Source of the DNA: Vesta saturnalis | Taxonomy: Eukaryota > Arthropoda > Insecta > Coleoptera > Lampyridae | Length of the DNA stretch: 64,000 nucleotides | Assembly: GCA_036346205.1 (NCBI GenBank) | Contig: JARFJB010001495.1 | Span: forward strand, 97,001 to 161,000 | Direction: 5' to 3' | Part shown: positions 1 through 10,100 of the stretch, one piece after another | Position numbering within the stretch: position 1 is the stretch's first letter | How the letters are laid out: every line of letters starts with the position of its first letter | The notes under the pieces: model-generated | Told to the model about the DNA's origin: nothing | Seen by the model: the letters and a program-made list of their open reading frames with translations, nothing else | The model's database searches: none | Made by a program: the position numbers and the translations under genes

Positions 1-345
1 TGTTTATTTGTAAATTCTCTTGAATGTTTTGAATTATGAGCTAAGCGTTTTGCTAATTATTTGCCGGTTTGGTTATGTTTGCATACAATTTCTAAGCATA
101 TTTTATTAATAACTGTTTTAAATAACTTAATTTCGATGTTTATTTGTAAATCTCTGTACGTTTTTCATAAAATTAATTATGAGCTAAGCAGTTTTATAGT
201 TATTTGCCTGTTTTTAATTATTGTTAGCTTTCTATCTCTAATTAATAACTTTTAAACAATTTAATTTCGATGTTTATTTGTACATCTATCGATATTTTTC
301 ATAAAATTAAATGAGCTAAGTGGTTTATAATTATTTCTGTTAATA
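1..345. repeat. Tandem repeat, about 135-bp unit, 2.5 copies
   Basis: Three successive copies each start with tgtttatttgtaaat (or a near variant) at about 1, 138 and 270. Each carries the shared words gagctaag and ttaatttcga. The copies are diverged. The array may continue to the left of the window, since it is cut by the window start. No coding content was recognised. Confidence 0.75.
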
Positions 346-420
346 GTAGTTCGAATACTGAGTATTCAACTGACCTTACTGTTCGAATTATTTAATATTT
401 TGAACTTAATAAAATCCTAG

Positions 421-553
421 TTCATAAAATACAAGAAACTCAAAAGTCTCCCTAAAACGTAATTTTTCTTAAATTCACGCTACAATTATTTCAATCTAGG
501 CATGACCATAAGAAAAATTATTTTTTGAGGAGACTTGAGTTTTATATTTCATG
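421..553. repeat. Small hairpin (MITE-like inverted repeat)
   Basis: The stretch 421-471 is the imperfect reverse complement of 510-553. Both arms contain the paired words aagtctcc / ggagactt and aatttttctt / aagaaaaatt. The loop is about 38 bases. This is the size and form of a small non-autonomous foldback element, but no target duplication was identified. Confidence 0.6.
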
Positions 554-1940
554 TAATTACCCCAAATGTGAGAAAATGAACGAATATAGTCAATTAAATC
601 TTAGTTAATGCAAATATCACCAGTACGTCACATTTAAATTTACCGCCTTGATACTTTTTAACCCGAATGTACCTTTCAGACAAGGGCGACATTAAAGCGC
701 CACCTTAAGGACTTTGTTTTCTTGGCAGGACTATATCTGCCTTTTTAGCTGTTCTAAGTTACTACTAAGGTTCGTAAACTTCGTACTCTATACAAGCTAT
801 GTATCATCAGCGAGCAACCAGGTAATTTATCTCTATCGGTGATGATAGCTTAGCTGTTGAGACGCGTTCGGTGTTTCTTAATTTTTGTGTGGTATGTGGG
901 TGTATTGTGTTTGTTACAGGTTCTGCCACAGCCGCAGTGTTCTAGACTTTTCTAATTGTACTTGTATGTCATGGTTACATGGTCATGGTTATATTGAATA
1001 TCTAATTAATCATGTTGTACTTGTCTTTTCTTCGGGTAAAATTAATATTCAAATCAAAAGTATACAGACATTCATTTTGTGCGTGGATACTGTGATGCAA
1101 ATAAAATAGCAATAATTGAAAGATTTTCTAAATGTTTCTAAATAATAATTTTACCAACCAGTGGATTGAAGGAGAATGGTCAGTTTGTTGACAATTACAT
1201 TTATAAAGAACCAACATCACTGTCAAACGGAACAAAATTTACTTCTTTGATATTTGCCTTGGGAGGGTATTCCATAATGGGCAAGGTAGGCTTATTATTT
1301 TGAACTGATTACATCGCTCAACAACGTCATCCTTCATTGCTTTGATCGTTTTTGTGAAGCAAGTAGTGTTAATAGAAGCATTTTTTCTATTCTGATAATA
1401 CCTTAAGATTTTGAAATGTATTAATCTGACCATCTCCACATCTTCGGCCAAAAGAATCAATTTATTTTCAAAACATACTCCTTCTTCCAGTAATACAAAT
1501 GCCCTATATCTTTTTCCTTGACGATTTAAGTTCAGTTCTCTGAGTTGTATGGTGTTATCAGTCATAAAACAAAGCTTTTAGCCATTTACTTTCCATTAAT
1601 TCAGGATACTCAATGCCTTTATTACTAAAAAGTATATTAAATTCATTAAGGTATGAGACAAGGCACTTTAAAAAGTTACCTCGTGTAGGTCATTGTACTT
1701 TATTATGCATAAGTAGGTTTGAGTACTAGCTGTCCATTGCAGCTAATAATTCTTTAAATTGAAGATGATAGGAGTTCCTTAGATAAGATGCTCTTGGTCA
1801 TTTTTAATAATGAAGTTCATGACGTCATTGTTTCTTTCGGAAAGGATTGTGCACAAAGTGCTTATTAGTAAATTATGCAATGAAACGGTACGATTTTATG
1901 GTAAAAAATTTGTAACGAATTCTTTGTTTATCCCAGTCAT
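554..1940. other. No recognised gene; one unexplained 108-codon ORF
   Basis: AT-rich sequence with no recognised repeat. The minus strand has an open frame of 108 codons at 1239-1565. Its composition is mixed and protein-like (start MTDNTIQLRELNLNRQGKR), not low complexity, but I recognise no family in it and see no splice context that settles whether it is an exon. It could be a chance ORF, an exon or an old repeat fragment. Confidence 0.4.
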
Positions 1941-1949
1941 ACTTTGTGC

Positions 1950-3270
1950 AATAGAAACGATTCAAAATTAAATTAAACAAATATTATATGATAGTCAACT
2001 CAGTAATATTGAAGCATCTCATCTTCAACTTATGTTCAAAACATGCATTGACCAATTTTTTTCAGTTTTAACAATCAGAGTTACAGACAATCTAAAGCTC
2101 TGAATATGGGTGGATGGTTATCACCTTTACTAAGTGAAATATTTATTAAGAGAATAACTTTTTTAAAGAAAATATTTTGTATAATAGATTTGGGAGTTAT
2201 TTTTACAATGTTAGTATTATATTTTTTAACTAACGTCAAATTTGATTAATTTATTTTTACATGATGGATATATGTTGCCTGTTTTTGAGGATTAAAAATG
2301 AGGATCCATGGTTACTACTCATTTCAATTAAATGTGGCAAATGTTAAATTAATTTTGACATATTTAGTGAGAACCGTCTAATACCAACATACTTTGAGTG
2401 TAATAATAAAACACCCCAAATCTAAGGGGCACGAAAAATAGATTATAGATGACATAATTTGTCTATTTGATGGTACTGAAGTTCAACTTACATTTTCACT
2501 CCAATCAATAATTGACATAAAGACATACTATGGAACGAGCCAAAAATAATTAACTTCCATTTCTTGATCTAATTATAAATTTTGATAATAATAAGTTGAA
2601 TTTTGAAATATACAGAAAACCTACCCATACGGACAATATTATACCATTTAATAGTATAAGCCTACCTATGAATAAATTAAATTTTAAGAAGGAAATTGGT
2701 ATAATTAGAACTATAATGATTAAGAATGGTTATAATTTAGATATTTTTAGAACTTTGTTTAACAAGTATAAAAGTAAATTTGAAGTATTGAATAGAACTA
2801 GTCTTATTCTAATAGATAATGAAACTAAAAATTGCATTGGTTCTATTCCTTACATTAGAAATATTTCAGAACTACTACAAAGAATATTTAAGAAATCTCC
2901 CTGCTTCTATTAAAGTTGATTCCAATTTTAGCAATAAATTCATCCGCGTTAAAGATAAATTTGAACCTATTTCTAATTCAGGTGTTTATAGATTAAAATG
3001 TCAAAATTGCAATGGCCTATATATTGGCAAGACTACCTGCAACGTTAAACAAACAGTTAATAAACACTTCAGTTTTATAAAAAATAACAATATATGCAGT
3101 AGTAACTCTAATTTTGCCTGTCACTTACTCAAATACTAATCATACCTTTGATAATATTAAAGATGTCCACATTCTATATGTGAGTAATGATTACAGAAAT
3201 TTATTAAATTATGAGTTACTACAAATCCATAAACATCTAAATAACCCTTATTGGAATTGCTTTTATTAAT
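1950..3270 (+). pseudogene. Penelope-like element remnant (RT plus GIY-YIG)
   Basis: Several frames together show the C-terminal part of a Penelope-like reverse transcriptase. Around 2070-2160 is a block corresponding to the RT region ending in MG-x-LSPLLSEIF (seen as GGWLSPLLSEIF). Around 2450-2480 is DDIICLFDGT, covering the catalytic aspartates. From 2596 comes FEIYRKPTHTDNIIPFNS, a hallmark just after the RT core. The frame near 2980-3030 reads GVYRLKC and GLYIGKT, the GIY and YIG halves of the nuclease domain. Known Penelope-like elements couple RT with a GIY-YIG endonuclease for target-primed insertion. Several frameshifts and stops make it non-functional. It ends just before an (AT)n tract. 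The 5' limit is uncertain. Confidence 0.8.
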
Positions 3271-3474
3271 CTGTTAATGAATTATCTAAATTATTTGTGA
3301 ATTTAATTAGGTTTAATACTCATGACTAATAATATTATAAGTACATGACATTATTTTATGCCTTACATTTTACCTAATTTTAATAATTTAAATTTATCTG
3401 TATATGTAATTTTTACTTGACATCTATGACAGTATTAAAAAAAAATAGAAAATGGTATTTCTCTTCAGAGAACA

Positions 3475-3476
<2 letters not shown>

Positions 3477-3536
<60 letters not shown>
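3477..3536. repeat. (AT)n microsatellite
   Basis: Uninterrupted TA dinucleotide repeat. It lies exactly between the 3' end of the Penelope-like remnant and the outer inverted repeat of mariner-like element A, which uses TA targets. ORFs that read YIYIYI through it are not genes. Confidence 0.97.
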
Positions 3537-3537
<1 letters not shown>

Positions 3538-4020
3538 CAGTGTGTCCCATCGGTGTGAGGAGTGAAGATAGCTTCTCACCGAGGCGACATTTTAAAATTT
3601 AGTTTTCGTGAGACAATAGGTACACCACGTGTCCGCATTTTAAAATTATTTTCACTTCTACATGTTGTTCACATACAGTGTTGCACCAAACATGTTTTTT
3701 AAATGGTACACCCAGCATATCATGGCATTTTTGGAAAGCCACATTAATGCTGATAAAATTGGTACTAAATTATATGGGGTTATTTTCAACCGTTCTCCCG
3801 ATAGAGGAAGTTATTTGCAAAAAAAGGGCTATACTTCGGACACTTTTAATCCCCAAAATATTTGAGATATTGATATCGGGTTTTCACACAAAAATTGATT
3901 TTTTAATGTAGATTCCATATTATGCGTGGTAAAAAAAAACGTGTATTCTAATAAGAGGGTTTTTAACTAAGGCAAAATTTACAAAAACTTTTTTTTTCAA
4001 ATGCAACACCCTGTATATTT
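3537..4020. repeat. Left long inverted repeat of element A
   Basis: Pairs with 5920-6398 with small indels. Shared landmarks include the words atggtacaccca / tgggtgtaccat and caacaccctgtatat at the inner edge. Open frames in it are mirrored in the right arm and are not genes. Confidence 0.85.
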
Positions 4021-4710
4021 TGGTTTTGGTGAAAGTAGATTTTCATAAAGTTTCTTACGATGCCACTATTGTATAGGTTAAAGTAAACACAAAAAAAGTT
4101 ACAACGGTTTAAAATTTTTATTTTTATTGAACTGTGTTTATCCAAACATTATGTCATTAATTTGTTCTACTTATTGTACGCATCCTTATTTTTTTTGTTC
4201 ACCCGAACAAACGAAAATATTACGAAAATGGAACACGTGCGTTATGTAGTACATTTTCGAATCAGGTAACCATAATTTATTCTCAAGCAGTCTTTGCACC
4301 TTTTGTAAAAATCACGGTAGCTTTGAAAGAAAATTAAATGTCAAATAATATAATCAGTAGATATTTAACAGAGTGAATTGTTGAAGTTTTATAATATTTA
4401 TTAAGTTAATTTGATTACGTCCATGTTTATTCTTAGTTGTTTATTCATCCTTGTTTATTTATTTTGCACATCGATTGAAAATAAACTTTACTGATGAAGA
4501 GTTAGTAAACAAGGTGTACACTTTGGGCGAAGCGGATAGAAATTGTCTTTTGGCGTCCAGAATTTACAGACAAAAATATCCTTTAGCCCGACTTCCAAAC
4601 TAGAGGGGTTTGAAAACCTACGAACACGGTTTGAGCAAACTTGTAGCCCCAAATATTTGCCCAAATCCTCTGAAAATCGTCATACTCCAAATGAGGATGC
4701 AGAACTACAA

Positions 4711-4711
4711 G

Positions 4712-4747
<36 letters not shown>
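4711..4747. repeat. (TAA)n microsatellite
   Basis: About eleven TAA units inside the interruption of the element A transposase. Confidence 0.9.
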
Positions 4748-4748
<1 letters not shown>

Positions 4749-4857
4749 TTTATTACTCTACATGTACAAGAACCCAACTACAGAGTAATCATTAAAGAAA
4801 ATACATATAAGATACAAAATGAAGTGAAAGTAATATTTTATAATACAATTTTAAACT

Positions 4858-5116
4858 TACTTAGTTAGTAAAATACTTATCTTTTTTGGATTTTTTAATG
4901 GTGTATCTTAAATTATACAATCTAAACGTTTCGATAACACTTACAGTTATCTTCGTCAGTAGTGATATCTGTTAAAATTGTTAAAGATGTTGTAAACAAT
5001 TTTGTCAAAGTTGAAAAATTCTATAATTTTAAACACGCCATTAAAAAACCCAAAAAAGATAAGTATTTAATTATGTGTCATAACGGTGAAAGTTTACATT
5101 TTCATATTACTTAGTT
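4858..5116 (-). mobile_element. Small insertion in element A with 13-bp direct repeats
   Basis: The direct repeat ttacttagttagt occurs at about 4858-4870 and again ending near 5116. Between them, 4872-4906 and 5040-5073 are inverted copies (aaatacttatctttttt against aaaaaagataagtattt). The interior on the minus strand carries ctgacga, a six-base hairpin stem and gaaacgtt, a hammerhead-like arrangement. A second copy of the left part lies at about 54719-54850. Penelope-like elements and small retroelements using them are candidates for the source. Confidence 0.6.
4924..4958 (-). ncRNA. Hammerhead-ribozyme-like motif, copy 1
   Basis: On the minus strand the order is ctgacga, one extra base, gataac, loop, gttatc, gaaac. 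The hammerhead core is CUGANGA - stem II - GAAA, so the core and a six-bp stem II are present. The extra base before stem II, and stems I and III that I cannot fold with confidence, make activity doubtful. Confidence 0.35.
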
Positions 5117-6399
5117 AGTCTTCTTAGCGATTGAAGAAAATTCGCATATAAGTACAAGACAAATTGAACTTAATCAGGGGATAAGCAAATCTTCGGTTCA
5201 CATAATAATTATAAGATACAAGTACCATCCCTACCATTTATGTTTGCATCAATCTCTTCATGGTCAATATTTCCAAAATAGAATCAATTTTTGTAATATT
5301 TTCTCCAACAAAATTGATGAAATTCCAAACTTCTACAATATACTTCTGTTCAGTGACGAAGCAAGGTTCAACAACATCGGTGTCGTTAATAAGCATAAGA
5401 TGTATTACTATGCTCACGAAAACCCATGTTGGGTATGTCAGGTAGATTTCCAACATCAGTAGTCCTTGAATGTGTGGGGAGCAATCCTAGGTGATAAAGT
5501 TATCGGGTATTCTTCTTTCAAGAACGACATGATGGAGTGGTTTAGATTTAGAGCACGATTTGCCCATTTTACTGGAAGAGGTTGATCTTGAAACACGGAG
5601 ATTAATGTTTCTTCAACATGATGGTGCGCCTGCCCATTTTCACCGGAACGTAAGGCATTGCTTAAATCATTGGATAGGAAACCGACTGATTGGTCGAGGA
5701 GGCGATATTACATGGCCAGCAAGATCATCCGATCTAAATAGAGTTTTTTCTTTGGGGATATACAAAACAGACAGTGTATAAAGAATTGCCAACAAATGCG
5801 GAGGACATGCAAAATCGCATATCAACAGCTGTTAGGAATATTACCCCCCAAATGTTAAACAGGGTTAAAGAAAATTTTGCAAGACGTCTTTATGAAAATC
5901 TACATTCACCAAAACCAAAATATGCAGGATGTTGCATTTGAAAAAAAAGTTTTTGTGAATTTTGCCTTAGTTAAGAACCCTCTTATTAGAATACACGTTT
6001 TTTTTACCACGCATAACATGGAATCTACATTAAAAAATCTATTTTTCTGTGAAAACCTGATATCAATATCTCAAATATTTTGGGGATTACAAGTGTCCCG
6101 AAGTATAGCCCTTTTTTTGCAAATAACTCCCTCTATCGGGAGAACGGTTGAAAATAACCCCATATAATTTGGTATCAATTCGATCAGCATCCATGTGGCT
6201 TTCGAAAAATGCCATAATATACTGGGTGTACCATTTAAAGAAAACATATGCAACACTCTGTATGTGAACAACATGTAGAAGTAAAAATAATTTTAAAATG
6301 TGGACACGTGGTGTATCTATTGCCTCACGAAAACCGAATTTTAAAATGTCGCTTCGGTGAGAAGCTATCTTCCGTCCTCACACTGATGGGACGCACTAT

Positions 6400-6690
6400 A
6401 TATATCAAATTACTGGCCGTATTTTCTAAATTAAAATTGCATGGTATCGAATAAATTACATTAGATTCGAGTTCTGTTTGTGTTTTATCCTTAATTTTTG
6501 AAGATAAACTGAATAATAATTCGTTCTTTTTCATTAACAACCATTTTAGAGAAACAATTTACTTTGCAGAACTTTTCAAAACATATCAAACTACTGTCAG
6601 TTTTATTTAATAATGTAAATGGTGTACAAATGTCAAAGTCACAGCATTCTATATTTAAACATTTAAATTTCTTCAAATATACATATTTTG
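6400..6690 (-). pseudogene. Possible Penelope-like N-terminal fragment
   Basis: The minus strand has overlapping frames (KFCKVNCFSKMVVNEKER in one, LLFSLSSKIKDKTQTELESN in the next) whose lysine- and asparagine-rich composition resembles the N-terminal region of the insect Penelope-like proteins nearby. No RT motif lies here, so this is a weak call. It is bounded by element A on the left and an (AT)n tract on the right. Confidence 0.25.
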
Positions 6691-6696
6691 CAATGT

Positions 6697-6707
6697 TATA
6701 TATATAT

Positions 6708-6775
<68 letters not shown>
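6697..6775. repeat. (AT)n microsatellite
   Basis: TA repeat with one small interruption near 6718. Confidence 0.97.
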
Positions 6776-6776
<1 letters not shown>

Positions 6777-6844
6777 CGCTCTTTTTTAAATATGATTTTT
6801 GAGTTGTTGATATAAAATTGATAACAGACAACGAAATTTACCAT

Positions 6845-9060
6845 TTAATAACACTAAATTTTAAAATAAATAAAAATCAGTGTTTAATCTAATTTAAAGT
6901 TAGTAGCAAGCTTAAGATCGATCATGAAAACAAATTTGTTACGTATGCCTTAAAGCACAAATATACAGATAAACGGTTGAAAACAAACCACAGCAAAAAA
7001 CACAAGCGTATTTGATCACAAATTAGTGTCAACTTAGCAATATCATGATGAAGTTTAATACAGTGTAGTATTTAAAAGAATGTTCCAAATTTAATTTATA
7101 GTGAAGGCAATCTTTCTCTTTCTTCAAATTTGCGATAGATTTCGCGCGATAATCTGCTTTCTTACGCGATTAATACTAAATTTCTTCACCAACACAAAAT
7201 GTCCAAGATTTAGTTACCCGCACTTAAAACGCAATAGGCGAAAGTTTATAACTTCACCTATTACGGCTGAAAAGTACTAGACATTCCCTTCTCACTCTAA
7301 TCTATGGTCACTATAAATATGTACTTACTCTACCAAAGCACGATTGTCATGACTGCATGACCAACACTTATTACATGTGTCCTCTTTGACAGTCGCACTC
7401 TCAGTGCTTCTTCCGCCCTTTATACCTTACACTCTCATACATTTCCACACGATTTTTTAATCATACCTACAAACAAGTTGCTTTCCTTATTACATTTACA
7501 ATTATAAAACTACCTCAATATTAACCACTCAAATAACATACTTGAGTACATAGATGATACTTAAAAATATTCAAAATAGTACCTATCTATAATCTGTCCA
7601 GAAACGAAGCGAAGGAATAAATCAACATGTTTGGCAGGTTCCAGTGGCGTTGGGTTGTTGTATGGAAAAAACTATAAAACTGAAGTACTATTGATTAGAT
7701 ATGCCATAATTACATTAATTAATACTAATTAATAGTTGGGAAGGAACGGGGATATTATTTATTTGTAATATAATTTTTAAGTTTTTAAGTTTTCAATGAA
7801 ACATTGCAATCGTCATTTGTTTGCTATACAAAACCCATGTACACGCCTATGATCTTTACTGCAGAACTCAACAACAGGTACCTCCCATTGTTAAAGGATT
7901 AGCAGCTATTGATAAATAACTTACGTTGTAACGCTATAGTATAGAAGCGGTATATCCTAAAACTAGTTTAAGAAATCTATTAAGTACTTAATACAAAATC
8001 ATGTACCGCTTATATGTAAAATAAATGAACTATTTTAATTTATTTTTATATAAAGTATTTTGAAATATTTTGTACAGATACTGATACTGTATGTAAAATT
8101 ACTGCAAGAATTAAATGTGGTTTATTGTAAAGATCCAACATTATTTAAAAACAACGTGCCGTTTTTATTAAAAAGAGTTCAATAGTCGAGTTTCGGTTGT
8201 CAACTAATACCGAATAGTCATATTGTTACAACAGGAATCTAAAATATAGTTTAAGAAAATAATATGTACTTTTGGCAATGCTTAATTTTCTTGTTATACC
8301 TACCTAAATAAAAAAAAATGATTTGTTGTGAAGTAAATTGAAAAAGCCCGATACTCTCTATACAACTTCCTACATTTTTGAAACATTTTAATATGAGCCT
8401 ATTGCCAACATTCTGTTGTCATTTTGCATATATTTAGGTACGTCACGGAAATTTTAGTAATAAATAGAACGTAATGTTCATATCTAAGTAACAGGTAACA
8501 AATAGAACTGTATTGTTATAAATTAATTTTGTTTATTAACTGCTAAGACAATATTTAGAATAACAGAAACACCCGACCTTCCGACCTATTTGGAAATTAA
8601 AAAGTAAGCAACCTCTTTTCAGTCCGTTCATAATGAAAATAGGCAACTTCGTCAAAGCAACAATAATAATTTGTCAAATAGACATTTAGTTGACTATTTA
8701 AAAAAATCCAAATCCGTACGCGCATCAAAATTATTATAAACACAGTTTACTTGTTTTAAATCTTATTTGATTAATTTTTTTAGTTTATTTAGTTTCGTAT
8801 AAAGAAATTTTACAAAGAAAGTTATTTAAAATTGAATTGACTTTAAAAATGGTGTCTACACTTTTTGATATATAGTTGATCGTTACTCAGATATTGAAAA
8901 AATAAGAAAAAGTAGTTAATACTTTAGAAATTTCTTTGTCGCCAAATGACGCATCGCATTAAAAAATTGCGTAGAACATAATTAATTTATGATTTAACAA
9001 ATTAAGCATTGTTATATCAACTTTGGACCTACAACAAAATAATTGCAAATAATTGTCGAA
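6845..9060. other. AT-rich stretch, no gene recognised
   Basis: No coding region, tRNA or clear repeat was recognised. The right part (about 8770-9000) resembles 21930-22120, sharing words around cagatattgaa and tagaacgtaatt / tagaacataatt. It is probably a diverged copy of one unnamed dispersed repeat. Confidence 0.5.
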
Positions 9061-9105
9061 ATTAAAAATTATTATTAATTGTATTAAAAACATAAATAGA
9101 AAGTA

Positions 9106-9155
9106 TACCTCGAGTAGAGGTAAATAGCGCTCTAACCACCTGAGCTATCGAGACA
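9106..9155 (-). tRNA. tRNA-like fragment, anticodon arm deleted
   Basis: The minus strand reads tctcgatagctcag, the D-arm region, then gagcgc, then jumps to cctctactcgaggta. The anticodon arm and part of the T arm are missing. Degenerate copy of the array unit. Confidence 0.6.
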
Positions 9156-9319
9156 CAAGTCCCAATCGATATAAATTTTATCTTTATGTATGTAGAACTG
9201 ATGTAAATTCTAAATATAATGATATTACAGTTAAATTACTTATGTTAATGGAATGCGAGCCTGCAATATCGCAAGGATTCACACAAACCAAAGCAATTTG
9301 ACTAATGTTAAATTATTAT

Positions 9320-9373
9320 AAGAGCGCTACTCTTGCAAAGTAGATGTCGTAGGTTCAAATCCTACTCGAGATA
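9320..9373 (+). tRNA. tRNA-like fragment, 5' truncated (TGC loop)
   Basis: The acceptor 5' strand and most of the D arm are gone. The anticodon stem ctact / agtag with loop cttgcaa (anticodon position TGC, Ala), the T arm with loop ttcaaat, and the 3' acceptor strand ending gagata are present. Confidence 0.6.
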
Positions 9374-9616
9374 AACTTTTTATTTATGTATTTAATAAAA
9401 TTAATAATGATTTTGAAGTACCTATTTACTTTTGAACTATTGAACTCATAACAAAACCTTATAATAATTTAATATTAGTTAAGTTGCTTTGGTTTGTGTG
9501 AATCCTTGCGATATTGCAGGCTCATATTCCATTAATGTAAGTAACGTGACTGTCATCTCATTATGAATTTACATCAGTTCTACATACATAAAGACAAAAT
9601 TTATATCGATTGGGGT

Positions 9617-9690
9617 ATCTCGATAGCTCAGTTGATTAGACCGCTACTCTACCAAAGTAGATGTCGTAGGTTCAAATCCTATTTGAGGTA
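9617..9690 (+). tRNA. tRNA-like, cloverleaf-capable, ACC loop
   Basis: 74 bases that fold as a tRNA. Acceptor atctcga pairs with ttgaggt (all seven, with G-U pairs). The D arm holds gctcagttgattagac, with one stem mismatch. The anticodon stem is ctact / agtag and its loop ctaccaa puts ACC at the anticodon (nominally Gly). The T arm is gtagg-ttcaaat-cctat. Box A (tagctcagttg) and box B (ggttcaaatcc) fit internal Pol III promoter patterns. ACC is not a normal eukaryotic Gly anticodon and the 5' base is A, so a decoding role is doubtful. Confidence 0.65.
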
Positions 9691-9936
9691 AACTTTTTAT
9701 TTATGTATTTAATAAAATTAATAATAAATTTTAATTACATATTTACCTTTGAACTTATTCGTTCATAACAAAACTTATAATAAATATTAGCCAGGTTGCT
9801 TTGGTATGTGCGAATCCTTGCGATATTGCAGGCTCATATTCCATTAATATAAGTAATTTGAGGTAATCTCATTATATTTAAAATTTACATCAGTTATGCA
9901 TACATAAAGACAAAATTTGCATCGATTGAGGCTTGT

Positions 9937-10010
9937 ATCTATATAGCTCAGTTGGTTAGAGCGCTACTCTAGCAAAGTAGATGTCGTAGGTACAAATCCT
10001 ATTCGATTCT
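9937..10010 (+). tRNA. tRNA-like, AGC loop, decayed acceptor
   Basis: The D arm (gctcagttggttagagc) and anticodon arm with loop ctagcaa (AGC, Ala) are intact. The T loop is changed to tacaaat and the 3' acceptor strand no longer pairs. Last unit of the tandem array. Confidence 0.65.
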
Positions 10011-10100
10011 ATTTATGTATTTAATAAAATTAATAATAATTTTTAATTATATATTTACTTTTGAACTTATTCGTTCACAACAAAAACTTATAATAATGTC

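Larger units (their letters stand above)
4475..5910 (+). pseudogene. Transposase of element A (IS630/Tc1/mariner type), broken
   Basis: The N-terminal helix-turn-helix block begins near 4475 with LGEADRNCLLASRIYRQKYP, the pattern of the insect DUF4817-type DNA-binding domain. After an insertion at about 4700-5116 the second HTH half reads IEENSHISTRQIELNQGISK. The catalytic domain follows: first Asp in LLFSDEARF (about 5350), second in FLQHDGAPAH (about 5615), third in WPARSSDLN (about 5720). There are 36 residues between the second and third Asp. The C-terminal helix appears as ITPQMLNRVKENFARRLYE. The protein is split over several frames, with a 400-base interruption and a stop after the N-terminal block. 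It cannot be active, though all three catalytic acidic residues remain visible. Confidence 0.85.
3537..6398 (+). mobile_element. Mariner-like element A with ~480-bp inverted ends
   Basis: The ends are long inverted repeats: 3537-4020 matches the reverse complement of 5920-6398. The outer tips are agtgtgtcccatcggtgtga on the left and, on the other strand, agtgcgtcccatcagtgtga on the right, each next to TA-rich DNA as expected for TA target duplication. The interior holds a broken plus-strand transposase. Long-inverted-repeat members of the IS630/Tc1/mariner superfamily are common in insects. The boundaries are given to within a few bases. Confidence 0.85.
9062..10100. repeat. Tandem array of tRNA-like units, ~320-bp period
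   Basis: Starts of the tRNA-like part at about 9300 (truncated), 9617 and 9937 give a period of about 320 bases. Each unit is a tRNA-like sequence followed by a constant AT-rich tail (aaactttttatttatgta, aataaaattaataataa) and a conserved block with cttgcgatattgcaggctca. A unit in the opposite orientation opens the array (9085-9290), so the left end is a head-to-head junction. The same unit recurs at 26323-26704. This looks like a mobile or satellite-forming repeat that has kept tRNA structure, not a normal tRNA gene cluster. Confidence 0.85.

Noticed and set aside
5238..5462. Overlapping plus and minus ORFs in the transposase A region
   Set aside because: The plus-strand frame carries the catalytic motif LLFSDEARF; the others are its shadows.
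6491..6844. ORFs with long Tyr-Ile runs at (AT)n tracts (also near 3417, 16754, 35852, 53407, 58215)
   Set aside because: TA repeats read as YIYIYI in several frames. Only the flanking real pieces (for example the Penelope-like block at 53407-53620) are kept.
9062..10100. Normal tRNA gene cluster
   Set aside because: Loops vary, one ACC loop is atypical, acceptors begin with A, the Ala G3-U70 pair is absent, units are embedded in a 320-bp tandem repeat, and several are truncated.
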